DNA of 64,000 bases from Ephydatia muelleri (taxonomy: Eukaryota > Porifera > Demospongiae > Spongillida > Spongillidae). The notes beneath the pieces were generated by a model. It did no database searches. It was not told where the DNA came from and saw nothing but the letters and a program-made list of their open reading frames with translations. Shown piece after piece: positions 1 to 11,345 of this stretch; position 1 is the first letter of the stretch; every line of letters starts with the position of its first letter. The DNA lies in assembly GCA_013339895.1 (NCBI GenBank), contig JABACO010000022.1, positions 7,205,951 to 7,269,950 on the forward strand, read 5' to 3'. A program made the position numbers and the translations under genes.

Positions 1-1258
1 TCACTCTTAAAAAGTGGTGATTTCACGCCGTCTAATGGATTCCTCTATGGTGTGATTTTATTCCATCGCGGAGCCAGTATTAATAACCAGAATTGTAATT
101 ATATAAAGTCAAACAAATAATAACATAACAATACAAAATAGCAAGTGTTCATGGAGGCTGCATGACAGGCCCGTGTCCCACACACATCCATGTTGCTGTT
201 CAGTTGGTCTTCAAATCATTCTTTTTCTGTATTAATTAATAAAGAACACTGAAATCAAATTGGCTGGAGCTTAACTGGTACACATGACCATTTGTGTATG
301 AATATATATTAATTAATACACCTACCACCCAAACACACATATATACATGGACATACCCAAATAATGTCCAATGATGGTTTATGCCAACGCTCCTGAATGT
401 GATGGCATGGAACCAGCTAGTCCAAAAGGAAGTAGAGTGGCAGGTTTACTAATAGCAACAACATCACAGCGCACTTAATATTTGACCACACCCACCTTGT
501 CCATCCTGGCTGCTAGGAAAGCTGCAAATGTCCTCACATGATTATAGCCTTGAGCCTGGTGGGGCTTGAATGTCATGACATGAGATGCCAGGGCTCAGAA
601 GATTAGCCTGAAATAGGTGTGGGAGGTGAAGATAGAAGTTTGCAATTTGAATTACTGTCCCCTCTTGGATACAGCTTTCTCAGTGCAACTGAATTGTTCA
701 GCTGACCCTATGCAATGAAAAATGACGCTACTTCACTCATACACATGGATGCAAATGCAACAGTGAGTCATATCACAATTGTGTGCCATTTTGTTCAGTG
801 AATCCTCCTATGTTTTGAACTAGACAGTAATCCGGAGAGAGAGGGGGTGTTGTGTGTGTTTGGGGGGGGAATACCTTTGACATGGTTATATCTATGAAGT
901 CATTGGGAACACTGCTGAATAACACCTTCATTAATGTTTGCAATCAGTGTTAGGTGTGAGTTCACATCCACGTCTCCCCTCTGTCTATCACATACCTTCA
1001 CCATCTCCCTAGGTTGCAGTGATCACCCGGTCCATAGTCCCTTGAATGCAGGCAGCGCCTCTTTCATGTCACCACACACTATTGTTGGTAAATAGGAAAA
1101 AATGCCAAGGGGAGGGGGGAAGGGTTAGATAGAGATTCAAGCTTGTCTTTCGGATGTTGTGTATCAGATATACAGCAATGTGTATGTGCTCATGTGGGAC
1201 ACATGGGTGAGGTAATGAGCTTCACTTTGTGGTAGAAGAAACAAAGTCCAAATACACA
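1..1258. other. Left edge, no gene seen
   Basis: No open frame longer than about 60 codons, splice pattern or recognisable domain is visible on either strand. The stretch is AT-rich with short polypurine runs such as the G-run near 860 and short homopolymers. I could not assign it to any element. Confidence 0.5.
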
Positions 1259-1488
1259 TTAACCGATTAACGCTGAGACGCACTTCTGCGTCAAAGATGT
1301 GTTTACCATTACCAAAGAATTCTTCCAGTCCCTATGAAACATTATGCCCATTAGAAGTTATTCATGTTCACGGCTTCAGTTCATATTGTTGAAACCCTAC
1401 TTCCTGCTACCAAACATTCCTCTGCTGCCTCAATTCATTGATGACAACTCTACTTTAAACAAAAAATATTCCGGCGTTAATCGGTTAA
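1259..1488. mobile_element. 230-bp MITE with TTAA ends
   Basis: The left end reads TTAACCGATTAACGC and the right end is its exact reverse complement, GCGTTAATCGGTTAA. The 15-bp inverted ends include TTAA on both sides, the usual target duplication of piggyBac- and Kolobok-type transposons. There is no coding capacity, so this is a non-autonomous element. The superfamily is inferred only from TTAA. Confidence 0.65.
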
Positions 1489-2227
1489 GACACACAACTC
1501 TTAGAATGTAATAAGAAGACATGGTTCTGAGGAGAGGTCATAGATTGTAGGTCAAGTACCAATGTTGCATGAATGCTCAACATGTACTCTTAATTATAAA
1601 ACCTATTCTCTGCATTCAGGTTGAAAAGCTGCAGTTTTGGGGGAGGGGTTCCAGACACCCTGGCTGCACAACAGTGATGGTTTAGGACACTGGGTGTGGG
1701 AATCATAATTATATAGTTATGTAGCAATTAACAAAAGAATTGACTATGTTTGAAAATATGTTCAATGATAATGATAAGCACTTCTTCCATTTCTGTTGTC
1801 ACAATTGTTATTTGCTTTCTGACATAGATAATATTGTAGTTGAGTGTATATAATGAATGGCTCATGTGTGCGATTGTTGTTTGATGTGAAGTTCAACCTT
1901 AATTATGTATTTTCATAGTTCTCACAAAAATGCACAAGCTCCAAACAAACAAAAGCACACACACACATGCACAACAGGCTTGATACGAAAAAGTTAAAGG
2001 GGCACTTTCATGGGAAAATAGTATAATTTTAATCATTGTAATCATCTGCAAAATGAAGTTTGTTTAACTGCTTGTATTTTAGCTGCTACTATAATCAAGA
2101 CAAATTCAAAATAATGCATGGCTTATGCCCTCTTTTGGGCACCAGGTTTTATTTAAGTTTGTGTTGCTTGATGTCACAGGTCTAATTCAATCCACGTCTA
2201 TTATAGTACTACAATAAAATTCTTGTA
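1489..2227. other. AT-rich spacer, no gene seen
   Basis: No supported gene. The part from about 1990 on (starting near AAAGGGGCACTTTCATGGG) probably belongs to the 5' untranslated end of the hAT element that follows, but I did not find its terminal inverted repeat. Confidence 0.4.
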
Positions 2228-4700
2228 ATGGCGAAGCGGACGATTAAAGAAGCAAACACTTCAATCCTGGCGTATTTCCAGAAAGTGTAACCTTCTACAC
2301 CTCAAGTAACCAGTGTTTCAACCTTGGATAAGCTGGATTAGTCACTGCAACCACAGGTACAATTAATGGTTGTGTTCGATTAATTTTTTTAATGTACAAT
2401 GTTAATACTAGATGGGTTCTGTTGACGTCAACCATGATCCTAATGAAACTGCTAGTCTTGATGACAGCAGTGGTCCTCCAGCTGAAAAGCGCATTTTAGT
2501 TTCTACTCCACGCTCTGGCGACAAAGAACATCAGTGATCAGTGCAAATATAACTTGCTCATCAGCCACTTTAAGCCAGGTGCTGATTACACTTTTCCAAG
2601 GTGTACCAATGGACGTATCTTTCAACATAAGTGGATCCAAAATTATCCTTGGTTTGTGTACCGTAAGCAGGAAAATGGTGGCTTTTACCTTCCCTGTTTT
2701 CTTTTTGCAGCATCTGCCTATCGTGGGTCAGATCCTGGAGTTCTTGTTAGCCGCCCAATTAAAAAAGGCATTAGAATTGATTAGGAATCATGCAGACATG
2801 GGTCACCACAAAGAAGCTGTTGTAAGAGCTGATGGGTTCTGAACATGATGATGCACAAACAGCCAGACATTCGTTAGCCACTGAATGAGGCAATGGCTGA
2901 AAGGGTAAATCGATAGAAGCTGACTTCAATCTTTGAAACAGTAGTGTCTTGTTGCTGAAATAACCTTGCTCTACGTGGTCACAGGGACAGCACAACTGAT
3001 GGAGAAATGGATCAGTCTGGTTCAGAAAACCAGTCCCATGGCAATTTCCTAGCCCTGTTACAGTTTAGAGCGCAATCTGGCGACACCATCCTTGCTGATC
3101 CTCTAGCCACAGCAGCTCGTAATGCTACTTACACATCTTCTGGGATTCAGAATGAGATCATAAGTATTCTTGCAGATCAGATCAGGCACCAGATTATTAC
3201 CAAAGTTAAAGTTGCTCGATGGTTTACAGATGAAGTAACTGATGCAGCAAACAAGGAACAGCTGAGCCTGGTTTTGCGATATGTAGATCCTGACAATGTA
3301 TTAGTAAGGGAAGACCTAGTAGGTTTCTTTGAGTGTGACACTGGCATTACTGGTCGTGACCTAGCTAACAAAATCATGCACCAGCTCCCTTTGTGCTTAT
3401 GGCTTGGATGTCACTTATGGCTTGGATCTCACTTACATCAGAGGTCAGGCTTATGATGGAGCAGGATGGCAGGCCCAGTCAGAGGTGCAGCAGCTCTGAT
3501 TACAGCACAGTACCCACTTGCATTATACTTTCACTGCACTTCTCACTGTCTCAACTTAGCTGTAGTAAAATCTGTACAGTAACGAGTGTTTGCAACATGA
3601 TGGGTGTTGTGGACAGGGTTTATCAGTTTTTTGCTGCTCATCCAAAGCGACAAAGAGCTTTAGGAGATGCAATATTGTCCACCCAACCAGATTCAGCTAT
3701 TTTTAAGGTAAAGGGCCTTTGTCGTACTAGGTGGGTTCAGTGAATTGATGCACTACAAGTGTTAAAGTCTCTCCACTCATCCACTGTGACTTGCATGGAA
3801 AGAATTTGTGATGATGGTAAAGGGTTATGGACTTCAGACTCACTGATGCTAGGGGTCTACTGCTAGCCATTACAACTACTGATTTTATCAGTGCCTTGGT
3901 GATCACAAACTCTTGCCTGAAGTACATGCAAGCCTTGACATCAAACCTGCAGGCTGAGGCCAAAGACATTGTTGCTGCAGTAGATAGTGTATTATCAACA
4001 CTACAAGATGTCAGGGATAATATCAGTACCCACCATGCGAGCTGGTACAATAGTGGAAGAAATGTTCTCAGACATATGTACAGAACCATCTATACCCAGA
4101 AGGTGTGGATGACAAGTAACAGAAGTAACATCCCAGCAGACACTCCATCTAAGTACTATTGTCGCTGCATATCCATCCCTTTACTTGACCATCTGCTGTC
4201 TGAGATGCAATCGAGGTTTACAATACACCATCAAACCGCTTTACTAGGACTATCTATAGTGCTTTCAGTCTTGGCGAAACTCTCGGACGAAGAATTTAGC
4301 ACTATACGGTTTTGAAGTTTAAAGATAGCTACATGGGTGATCTTCCATCAGCAGATTGCATCCACAGTGAACTGCATTGCTGGCAAATGTAGTGGAAACA
4401 GCAACGAAAACAACATGGAGAAAACAGCTTGCCAAGTACCATGGCTCTGAGACACACCACTTCAATGTATCCCCAAATCAGAGCTCTAATCAGTATCATG
4501 TGCACTTTCCCCGTCACAACATGTTCGGCAGAAAGGTCATTTAGAGAGCTAAAGCGGATAAAAACTGCTTTTCGTTCATGCATGACAAGAGAGGCTATCC
4601 GGACTTTCACTTCTGCATATACACCGCGACATCCCTATCAGTGTAACAGAAGCAATTGATGAATTCGCTCGACGCCATCCTCGACGATTGCAATTAGTAG
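2228..4700 (+). pseudogene. ZMYM1/TTF-type hAT transposase, decayed
   Basis: This is a broken transposase of the hAT group often annotated as zinc finger MYM-type protein 1-like. A candidate start at 2228 gives MAKRTIKEANTSILAYFQ and then a stop. The TTF-type zinc-binding region follows at about 2530-2780, with GRIFQHKW, WFVYRKQENGGFYLPCFLF and CFLFAASAYRG. The DUF4371-like catalytic part follows in another frame at 3007-3400 (RWFTDEVTDAANKEQLSLVL, FFECDTGITGRDLA) and again at 3827-4315. The C-terminal hAT dimerisation motif CSAERSFRELKRIKTAF lies near 4520-4580. The pieces are collinear but sit in at least three frames with several stops, so it cannot be active as read. The segment around 4790-4850, rich in CCTTCAGCACCCCCCTTCC, resembles the common hAT end that on the other strand starts with CAGG. 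Confidence 0.85.
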
Positions 4701-5118
4701 ATATTCTTGCCGATTGAACGTACCATGCATTAATCTTTGTTGTGTTAACCATGTAGGAATATTGCACAGTGGGTGTAATCGCCAAAATTTGCGCGTGCGC
4801 GAAGCGCAGATCCCTTCAGCACCCCCCTTCCTAAAATCCTGGAATACGCACCTGGTATGGTATAACATACTTGTTACTGCATGATGCCATTTGATGGGGT
4901 TATACATGTACACAACCCCATATACACAGTGCAAAAAGTTAGATATACGATACGGTATATTTTTGCGTATATTTGAAATATACGCCTGAGTACTATATTT
5001 GAAATACAAGACGGCGTATATTCAAGAATCCGCAAGTGTTAAATACATCACTGTTTGTATAGGCACAATGAAGTGAAAATATACCCCCGTAAGTATGTGT
5101 ATATTCAAGTTTCACATA
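4701..5118. other. Probable 3' flank of the hAT element
   Basis: No gene. It contains the candidate hAT end near 4790-4850 and AT-rich sequence with several short palindromic TATAC and GTATA words at 4940-5030. Confidence 0.35.
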
Positions 5119-5737
5119 TAATTGTGATTCTATATCAGCATCCACGTTTGCATTGCACTCGTTCGCCAATTGATAGGAATGTCACGTCCCGTGGAGTGAA
5201 GAACTGTACATCCAAGCTTGCACGCATATCTTGCTAAATGAATTCGTATGTGTATGCATGCATGTGTGTCAGAAATTAACGCTTATACGAGAATCGATAA
5301 CTTGCACACAAATATACACACAAGAATATATTTGTGTGCAAGTTATCGATTCTCGTATAAGCGTTAATAAGCATCTAATTACTAAGGAGCCGGCGCTTAG
5401 CCTTTAGTACTTAATTATACCTTGCATGCGACAGTCAGTACAAACCGAACTTGACACGCTCAATGCCGAAGTCGCAATTCGAGCCTAGCTATACGGATCG
5501 ATGTACGATGTAACTGATAAATTCACTTCGCACACGCTACATCCTACATACAAACACATCACGCACACAGTCGCACATACTTCAGACACACATGCATGCA
5601 TGCACATACGAATTCATTTAGTAAGATATGCGTGCAAGCTTGGATGTACAGTTCTTCACTCCACGGGACGTGACATTCCAATCAATTGGCGAACGAGTGC
5701 AATGCAAACGTGGATGCTGATACAGAATCACAATTAT
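5119..5737. repeat. Nested palindromic (foldback) element
   Basis: Outer arms of about 155 bp at 5119-5273 and 5583-5737 are near-perfect reverse complements. Both carry the CATCCACGTTTGCATTGCAC and CACGGGACGTGACATTCC words in opposite sense. Inside the left part is a second, perfect hairpin (5275-5368). The short open frames on the two arms encode the same peptide on opposite strands only because of the symmetry, so they are not genes. It looks like a foldback or MITE-type element. No target duplication was identified. Confidence 0.7.
5275..5368. repeat. Perfect 42-bp hairpin, 10-nt loop
   Basis: Left arm 5275-5316 starts ATTAACGCTTATACGAGAAT. The right arm 5327-5368 is its exact reverse complement. 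The loop is CACACAAGAA (5317-5326). It sits just inside the left arm of the larger palindrome. Confidence 0.85.
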
Positions 5738-6194
5738 GTCTACATAGAACTGATCACAATTACACCACATGTCATGACTGAGAAAGCATATATTTACATC
5801 ACACACACACATGCACATAGATTACGTATCACATAGCCAATGCATTGTATTTATAGATGGATTTTTTGTTCGTTGGACAGAGCAATAGTACATGATCTGT
5901 TCCAAAGTCAAACTTCACAGTTGTATCGCACACTGACAGGACATTCGGTAGATGATCCACCGTTTTTAGTTAAGGTGGCAAAAACCAGGTAATACCTCCT
6001 GACATGGATGCTTTTGAAACCAATGTACACGAGCAATAGTTGTTGTGGTTCAACTGTTCCATTAGACGACATTATGATTGAAATGGTATGGCAATAAAGT
6101 ACTGAATAGCTCCAGCACTTAATTCACATATAGGGCCATTCTGCTCTAATGATGCAGGCTGGTAAGAATGAAAATGGTACACATTAACATTACA

Positions 6195-6420
6195 AAATAG
6201 TAATGATCACATACATGTCCACACGCACACGGACACACACACTCGCGCATACACACAGATGTCCACGCATAAACACACAACACACAGACAGACACACAGT
6301 TGCACGTACACACAGACAGATGTCCACACACACGCATACATCCACACACACGCATCCACAGACAGTTGTCCACACACGCGCATATGCACAGACACACACA
6401 CACAGACAGACGTCCATCAG
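6195..6420. repeat. CA-rich minisatellite
   Basis: Imperfect CA/CAGA repeat with recurring GTCCACAC and CACAGACAGA blocks. The long open frames in all registers are low-complexity artefacts. Confidence 0.85.
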
Positions 6421-6635
6421 TATCTGCTAAATAATCTTATTGTCATATTTTACAATAGGTTAGTGCTGTTATCGTTGTTATTGACTATTTATAATTTTTG
6501 TACCAAATTTAAAAGTGCACCAATTGCCATTGCACGTGATGGCTAATTTTGGCGGGTTCCAGTGTGAGTGTGGCCTGGAAGGGTACGTGTCTTTGCTTAT
6601 CATGTTTGTGTTATTTTGGGGATGCGTTTGTGATC
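6421..6635. other. Short spacer, nothing recognised
   Basis: AT-rich sequence between the CA minisatellite and the left copy of the duplicated segment. No feature supported. Confidence 0.4.
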
Positions 6636-7180
6636 ATATGGAGAAATGGCCCATACATAGGCGGTCATCTTGCTTTTTGTTTTCAAATTGAATTTCAAAC
6701 ACGTTTATAATTTACGATAAATCAGATTGATTGTGATTCTGTGCTTTATAAGATTATACCATTAACCATTCGTAAACTACAATCAAGACAAAAATTTAAT
6801 TTCTACCGCGCATAATTTATTCATAAACGAAGTAGTCATTACGTAATACCTTGCGTCATCTAAGAATAAAGCTATAATTATTAAAATTATGTCGGCGCGG
6901 CTAGCTAGTGGGGGTTAACTTCAATGTCTATAACGTAACAATTTGAATTACAATTATAATTGAACCGATGCATTAATGCGTCACTTGCACTGGAGATGTG
7001 GAGCGCATCAATTAGGTACAATGATGCATTATGCAGTGATCGAACTACGTATGCCCTTCATGCTTTCATCTTCTGAGACGCAGGTGTATACTATGTGAAT
7101 TTAGTAGCGTAGGGTGTGTTCGGCAGTGGGTAGTGTTCGGCCCTACAGGTATGTGCATATCTTGGAAGGAGTACATGTAG

Positions 7181-7520
7181 ATATGGCCTTCTCTCTATAC
7201 TAGTACAGTTGGCCATCTCTCTATAATTGTGCACATCTACCTGTACTATAACCAGTGGTAGCCTTCTCCCTTTACTCTCGAACCGTTAATTGCCCGTCTC
7301 CTTATACTGTTGGTCATCTTCCTTTATTGTTAGACTGGTGGCCTTCTCCCTGTACTGCTGATCTTCTCCCTATATTGTTCGCCTTGTCTTTATACTTTTG
7401 GCCTTATACTGTTGGCCTTCTCCCTATATACTATTGGCCTTCTCCCTATTCTGTTGGCCTTCTCCCTATTCTGTTGGCCTTGTTGAGTGTGGATATGGTA
7501 TACAGTTGGCCTTCTCCCTG
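7181..7520. repeat. Degenerate ~20-bp tandem repeat
   Basis: About 15 imperfect copies of GGCCTTCTCCCTATACTGTT, clearest at 7420-7480. It lies in noncoding sequence just upstream of the first usherin-like exon. The open frames through it are repeat artefacts. Confidence 0.8.
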
Positions 7521-7784
7521 GGTTATTCAAATTACGGGCAAACCAGGGGGTGGATAGGGGGTGGGAGCGGTAAATCCCTGCCCTGTCCAATACCATACAC
7601 TGTATATGAACTACAACTGTTTACACTGGTACAGGCCTGCACATCCGGTGGGTGTGGCCAAAGCAACTCCTGCAGCTTGAAGATATTACAAGCCATGCCC
7701 ACATCCCAGGCTGCTCTCAATGTTACTGCTCTGAACGCTGTGACTGCACTGTCCAATACTGCTGATCCAGTATGATGTGTGGGA

Positions 7785-7812
7785 TGGGGGGGGGGGGGGG
7801 GGGGGGGGGGGG
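7785..7812. repeat. Poly-G run
   Basis: Roughly 28 consecutive G residues in noncoding sequence just after the first FN3 remnant. Such runs also occur at 14717-14753 and 27979-27998. Confidence 0.9.
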
Positions 7813-8413
7813 CACCTTTCTTGGGGAAACCCCACCCTTTGGAAGTGTTTGATCTCCGATTATTATATATACCCCACCCATTTATTGTGACCACCACTTG
7901 TATTTGTCCCGCTCACGCCGCATGCTGTGTAAGTACATGTAGGTGCCACACCCCCTGTATTGCAATGAAAATCAATGTGAGGCACGTGTGTGTGTGTGTG
8001 TGTGTGTGAACATATGTATTCATGCATACTCACATACATGTACATGTATATGCACACTGTCGTGTTTGTGTGTGTGTGTATTTGTGTATGGTTGTCACAT
8101 CTTGGTCCCTTTCACAGCACCATTGGGGGTTCCAAGCCCTCAGCTTCGGGCACTCTCCTCTTCCTCTGTCAATGTGATGTAGTTGAACCCCTCAGTTCCC
8201 AATGGGATCATCACAGCCTGCAATGTGTAAGCTGTTTCCGTACTGGGGAATGTCCTTCTCACTACCTCCAGTGTTCCATGGTACATAACCTGCAGCCGTC
8301 AACGCAGTACAGCTTTGTGGAAGCAGCATGTACCACAGCTGGATGTCAGACTGGTGGTGTTGCCAATGTCACAACACTGGATAGTGGTATGTATACGTTG
8401 TGTATGTGGACCA

Positions 8414-8414
<1 letters not shown>

Positions 8415-8499
<85 letters not shown>

Positions 8500-8520
8500 C
8501 GTGTGCGTGCACGTGTGTGT
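8415..8520. repeat. Long (GT)n microsatellite
   Basis: About 40 GT units followed by degenerate GT/GC. It lies in an intron of the usherin-like remnant. The frames through it are artefacts. Confidence 0.95.
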
Positions 8521-9015
8521 GCGTGTGTGTGGGTGTGTGTTGTTTGTGTGTGTGTGTTGTGTATGTTGTGTGTGTTGTGGGTGTGGGTGTGGGTGTGTAT
8601 TTACATGTATGTGTGTGGATGTTGTTTGTGTTGCAGGTACATGTACGTGTGTATGATTTGGTGTTGTAGGTACATGTTTTATGGCCTTCTCTTCTTGCCT
8701 TGTGTAAAGAAAATGGCAGTCATCATTCAGTTTGTACACTTAGCAGACACAAGCAGCATTTGCATGCATGTGTGCCATGTGCACATGATGTGTGTGTGGG
8801 TTATGTGTTTTGTATTCAACAAAGCCCCAAGTGGTCATTGACAACCACTTTGTATCTTTCTCATACCCTTAGCACCTGTGGGCCAAGCTCCCCCCTCATC
8901 CTCAATACCACATTCTCTTCCATGTCCCTCCAATGGAATGCTCCCCTCCAACCCGACTATGTCATCACTGCCTAACCTTGCACCATCGAGTCCCCAGCCT
9001 TAAGTCCCAGTCAGA

Positions 9016-9555
9016 GATGTGGGCACCTCCTTCGACAGTAGGGGCCTGGCTACATTCAGCGGGCACATGTTCCTTTGTGGTTTTATTAACCAGGCCACAG
9101 TCCAGTTCCATGCCTACAACCCCAGCGGCATTCTCTTCTACCAGATCAACAGTGTAATAACTGACTTCCTGGGGGTGAAGATGCATGGCGGGTTGCCATG
9201 GTTAATATTTGATGTGGGCTCTGGACCAGCTGTCGTTGGATCCAACAGTACCAGAACCTTCATTGATGGTCAGTGGCACACTGTGAGCTTCAGAACTCAT
9301 CAGTCATGTTGAGCTTGTACGTCGGTGCGAGTGTGGTACAGTCCCCTCCTGTGGGCAGTAACCTCTGTGATGGCCAGGAGCACGTGGTACTGTTTGAGCA
9401 GGCCTCCAATACCTTCTATGTCACCGTGGATACGGTGCACGCGGCGGCCATCACTGACGTGATTGTCCCACTGCTGACCATGAAAGTCTACTTTGAGGGA
9501 TTTCCCAGCACACGAGCAGATATGGCATTGCAACCCCTTACAGCATGTGTCTTAT
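9016..9555 (+). pseudogene. Laminin G domain exon, frameshifted
   Basis: The first half reads TSFDSRGLATFSGHMFLCGF and ends DGQWHTVSFR, a classic LamG motif in which WHTV/S precedes a core strand. The second half continues in another frame with SSVMLSLYVGASVVQSPPVG and ends ADMALQPLTACV, matching the last LamG strand and cysteine. The shift, about one base missing near 9290, breaks the domain. It is absent from the right copy of the duplication. Confidence 0.8.
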
Positions 9556-9701
9556 CCCCTCCTGAATGGTACCTCGGTGTGCGTGATTGTGTGTGTGTGC
9601 GTGTGTATGTGTGTGTCACTGACTGTGTATACATTTACATGTATGTGTGATGTCATTGTGTGCATGCATGTGATGTCATCCTCTTTCCCCTCCTTCCCCC
9701 A

Positions 9702-9943
9702 GCACCGGATGGATTTGATGCTGTGTCGGTGCAGAATGTGGGCTCCACCTACATCGTTGTGTCTTGGGACTTGCCAACTCACAGTAATGGCATCCTCATC
9801 AACTTCAGTTTGTATTGCAATGGTGCTCTGGCGGGTGTCCTGCCCCTTACTGTGATCAGCTACAACACCACTGGCCTCCTCCCCTTCACTTTCTACATGT
9901 ACATGTATGTCTTCTCTGCTACTGTGTGCAACATGCGCAAATA
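9702..9943 (+). pseudogene. FN3 exon of usherin-like remnant (left copy)
   Basis: After the acceptor CCCCCAG comes PDGFDAVSVQNVGSTYIVV followed by SWDLPTHSNGILINFSLYCN, a good fibronectin III pattern (P, W, PNG-like turn and Y). The frame stays open to a TAA at 9941-9943, next to an ACATGTACATGTATG word that may contain the real splice donor. The right copy at 53699-53935 is more damaged. Confidence 0.75.
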
Positions 9944-10124
9944 ACAGTGTGCATGGTACATGTATATGATCTGTGCTCAGTACGTTATCTGCTGGACAGG
10001 TCCTCCAGTCACGCCCGCAGGCACTGCACTCCAGTTGGAACGTGGTGTTGGGCGTCATCAGTGCTGCAGCCAGCCTGCCCAGGTACATTGTGTACACTTC
10101 AATCACTTAGTTTGTGTTCCATCT

Positions 10125-10385
10125 TTCTTTGCTCTTATCCCTCTCTCCTCCTTCCTTTCTTTCTCTCCTGTCTCACCTACTCCCTCCCTCCCTCACTTTC
10201 TCACTCCCTCCCCCCTCCCCCTCCCCCTTCCCTCCCCCCTCCCCCTCCCCCTTCCCTCCCCCCTTCCCTCCCCCCTCCCTCCCTCCCCCTCCCTCCCCCT
10301 CCCTCCTCTCTCCCTCCCCCCTCCCTCCCTCTCCCCTCCCTCCCTCCCCCTCCCTCCCTCCCTCCCTCACTCCCTCTCTCCTGTC
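10125..10385. repeat. Polypyrimidine CCCTCC tract
   Basis: A 260-bp C/T-only tract on the plus strand with CCCTCC and CCCCTCCC units. It recurs, shorter and with a different repeat number, at 54120-54285 in the right copy. It is a potential triplex-forming sequence, not coding. Confidence 0.9.
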
Positions 10386-10770
10386 CTCCTGTAGTCATGT
10401 ACATGTACACCAGCAGGGACATCTCTGGCAAAATTACACATACCATTTATCCTCCCTGTACTGACTTGTTGGAGTCATGAATGTTTGGGGCAGTATGCTC
10501 CACTAGCAGAGAGGAGAGTTGTAGGAGAAGGGTGTAGTGTAGCCATGTACTATTAGCGTTGATATGGTATACTCAGTACTTCGTTGTTTATGTTGGCCTT
10601 GGGGCCTGACCACTACCACAAAACCCACAAGGGCAGTCCAAGGTGTACACAACCATTGTCCTGGCTAAAATGAATACCCATCTTGTGAGCTGTGTATACT
10701 GACCTACACTTGATTGGCAGATAGTGTGGCGGATACCTTTACATGAAGATTGGATTTCTTGTGAAGGAGG

Positions 10771-10828
<58 letters not shown>
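10771..10828. repeat. (TG)n microsatellite
   Basis: About 25 TG units. The equivalent in the right copy is at 63307-63364, so the microsatellite predates the duplication. Confidence 0.95.
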
Positions 10829-10830
<2 letters not shown>

Positions 10831-11249
10831 TGTGTAAGTGGTAATGCCTGTGGTTATCTTATCTCACATCCATGGGAGGAGCTACACCTCTATGTAATGT
10901 TATCTGTGTACATGTACTGTAGGCACAAGCGCTTCCATACACTCTTTGACTTGTTGAAATATGGGTTGATGTCGAAGTACAATGTAATGTGCTCTTCCCT
11001 AGACCCTATGGAGGAGCTTACAGCTACTCCCCCATACCCCAGCTAGAGCAGGATGTTGGCATGGGTCATTTGTTCCCCCCCCCTCCACAAACTGGAAATC
11101 CTGGATCCATCACTGAAATTGGATGTACTCTCTTGTCAGGATCAGCTGAACAGGATGCCCTTACAATGAAAGAGTCACCCCTCAAAAACTTGATACAGTT
11201 CTTCCTAAGGCCCCACCCATCATGGGGGTGATTGCAAATGACAAACAGT

Positions 11250-11303
11250 TTTTGCTGCCTCTATCTTTTGTTGGTTTTTGCTGCCTCTATCTTTTGTTTT
11301 CTG
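11250..11303. repeat. 27-bp tandem duplication
   Basis: TTTTTGCTGCCTCTATCTTT occurs twice in tandem in the left copy. The right copy (63799 on) has it once. It is a small difference that helps date the two copies. Confidence 0.7.
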
Positions 11304-11345
11304 TATCAGTCCCTGCACCATCATCTTTTATTTAAATGCTTGACC

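Larger units (their letters stand above)
7570..9935 (+). pseudogene. Usherin-like FN3/LamG gene remnant
   Basis: Several exons in order resemble the extracellular region of usherin-type proteins. First is an FN3 end at 7600-7775 (YELQLFTLVQACTSGGCG). An FN3 exon at 8117-8393 begins after the acceptor TTTCACAG (VPSPQLRALSSSSVNV) and ends with QYSFVEAACTTAGCQTGG. An FN3 start lies at 8880-8975 (FSSMSLQWNAPLQPDYVITA). A laminin G domain is at 9016-9555 and another FN3 at 9702-9930. Such proteins are large cell-surface or basement-membrane proteins. The copy is broken: an in-frame TAG near 8182 replaces the expected FN3 tryptophan, the second half of the 8117 exon is in a different frame, and the LamG reading frame shifts near 9290. 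The introns hold long GT repeats. The true ends of the gene are not visible. Confidence 0.75.
6636..11345 (+). repeat. Left copy of large segmental duplication
   Basis: Long stretches recur in the right part of the window. 6636-7130 matches 52868-53345, 9590-10450 matches 53570-54345, and 10585-11345 matches 63125-63860. The matches are in the same order and orientation. Words such as ATGGAGAAATGGCCCATACA, CACCGGATGGATTTGATGCT and CTTGATACAGTTCTTCCTAA illustrate them. The right copy lacks the laminin G exon region (about 7180-9560 here) and is split by an 8.4-kb transposon. Both copies carry remnants of the same fibronectin III coding exon. Confidence 0.85.

Noticed and set aside
5055..5818. 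Two similar small peptides on opposite strands (5055-5237 plus, 5618-5818 minus)
   Set aside because: The identity follows from the inverted repeat itself; there is no other sign of coding.
8299..8739. Long open frames on both strands through GT/CA repeats (also 6146-6430, 9552-10480, 15917-17882, 19625-20578, 38402-38949)
   Set aside because: Dinucleotide and minisatellite repeats give open frames in every register; the peptides are pure CV, TH or PS low complexity.
9960..10090. Possible further exon between GGACAG and CCCAG/GTACAT
   Set aside because: Splice-like borders exist but none of the three frames gives a recognisable FN3 continuation.
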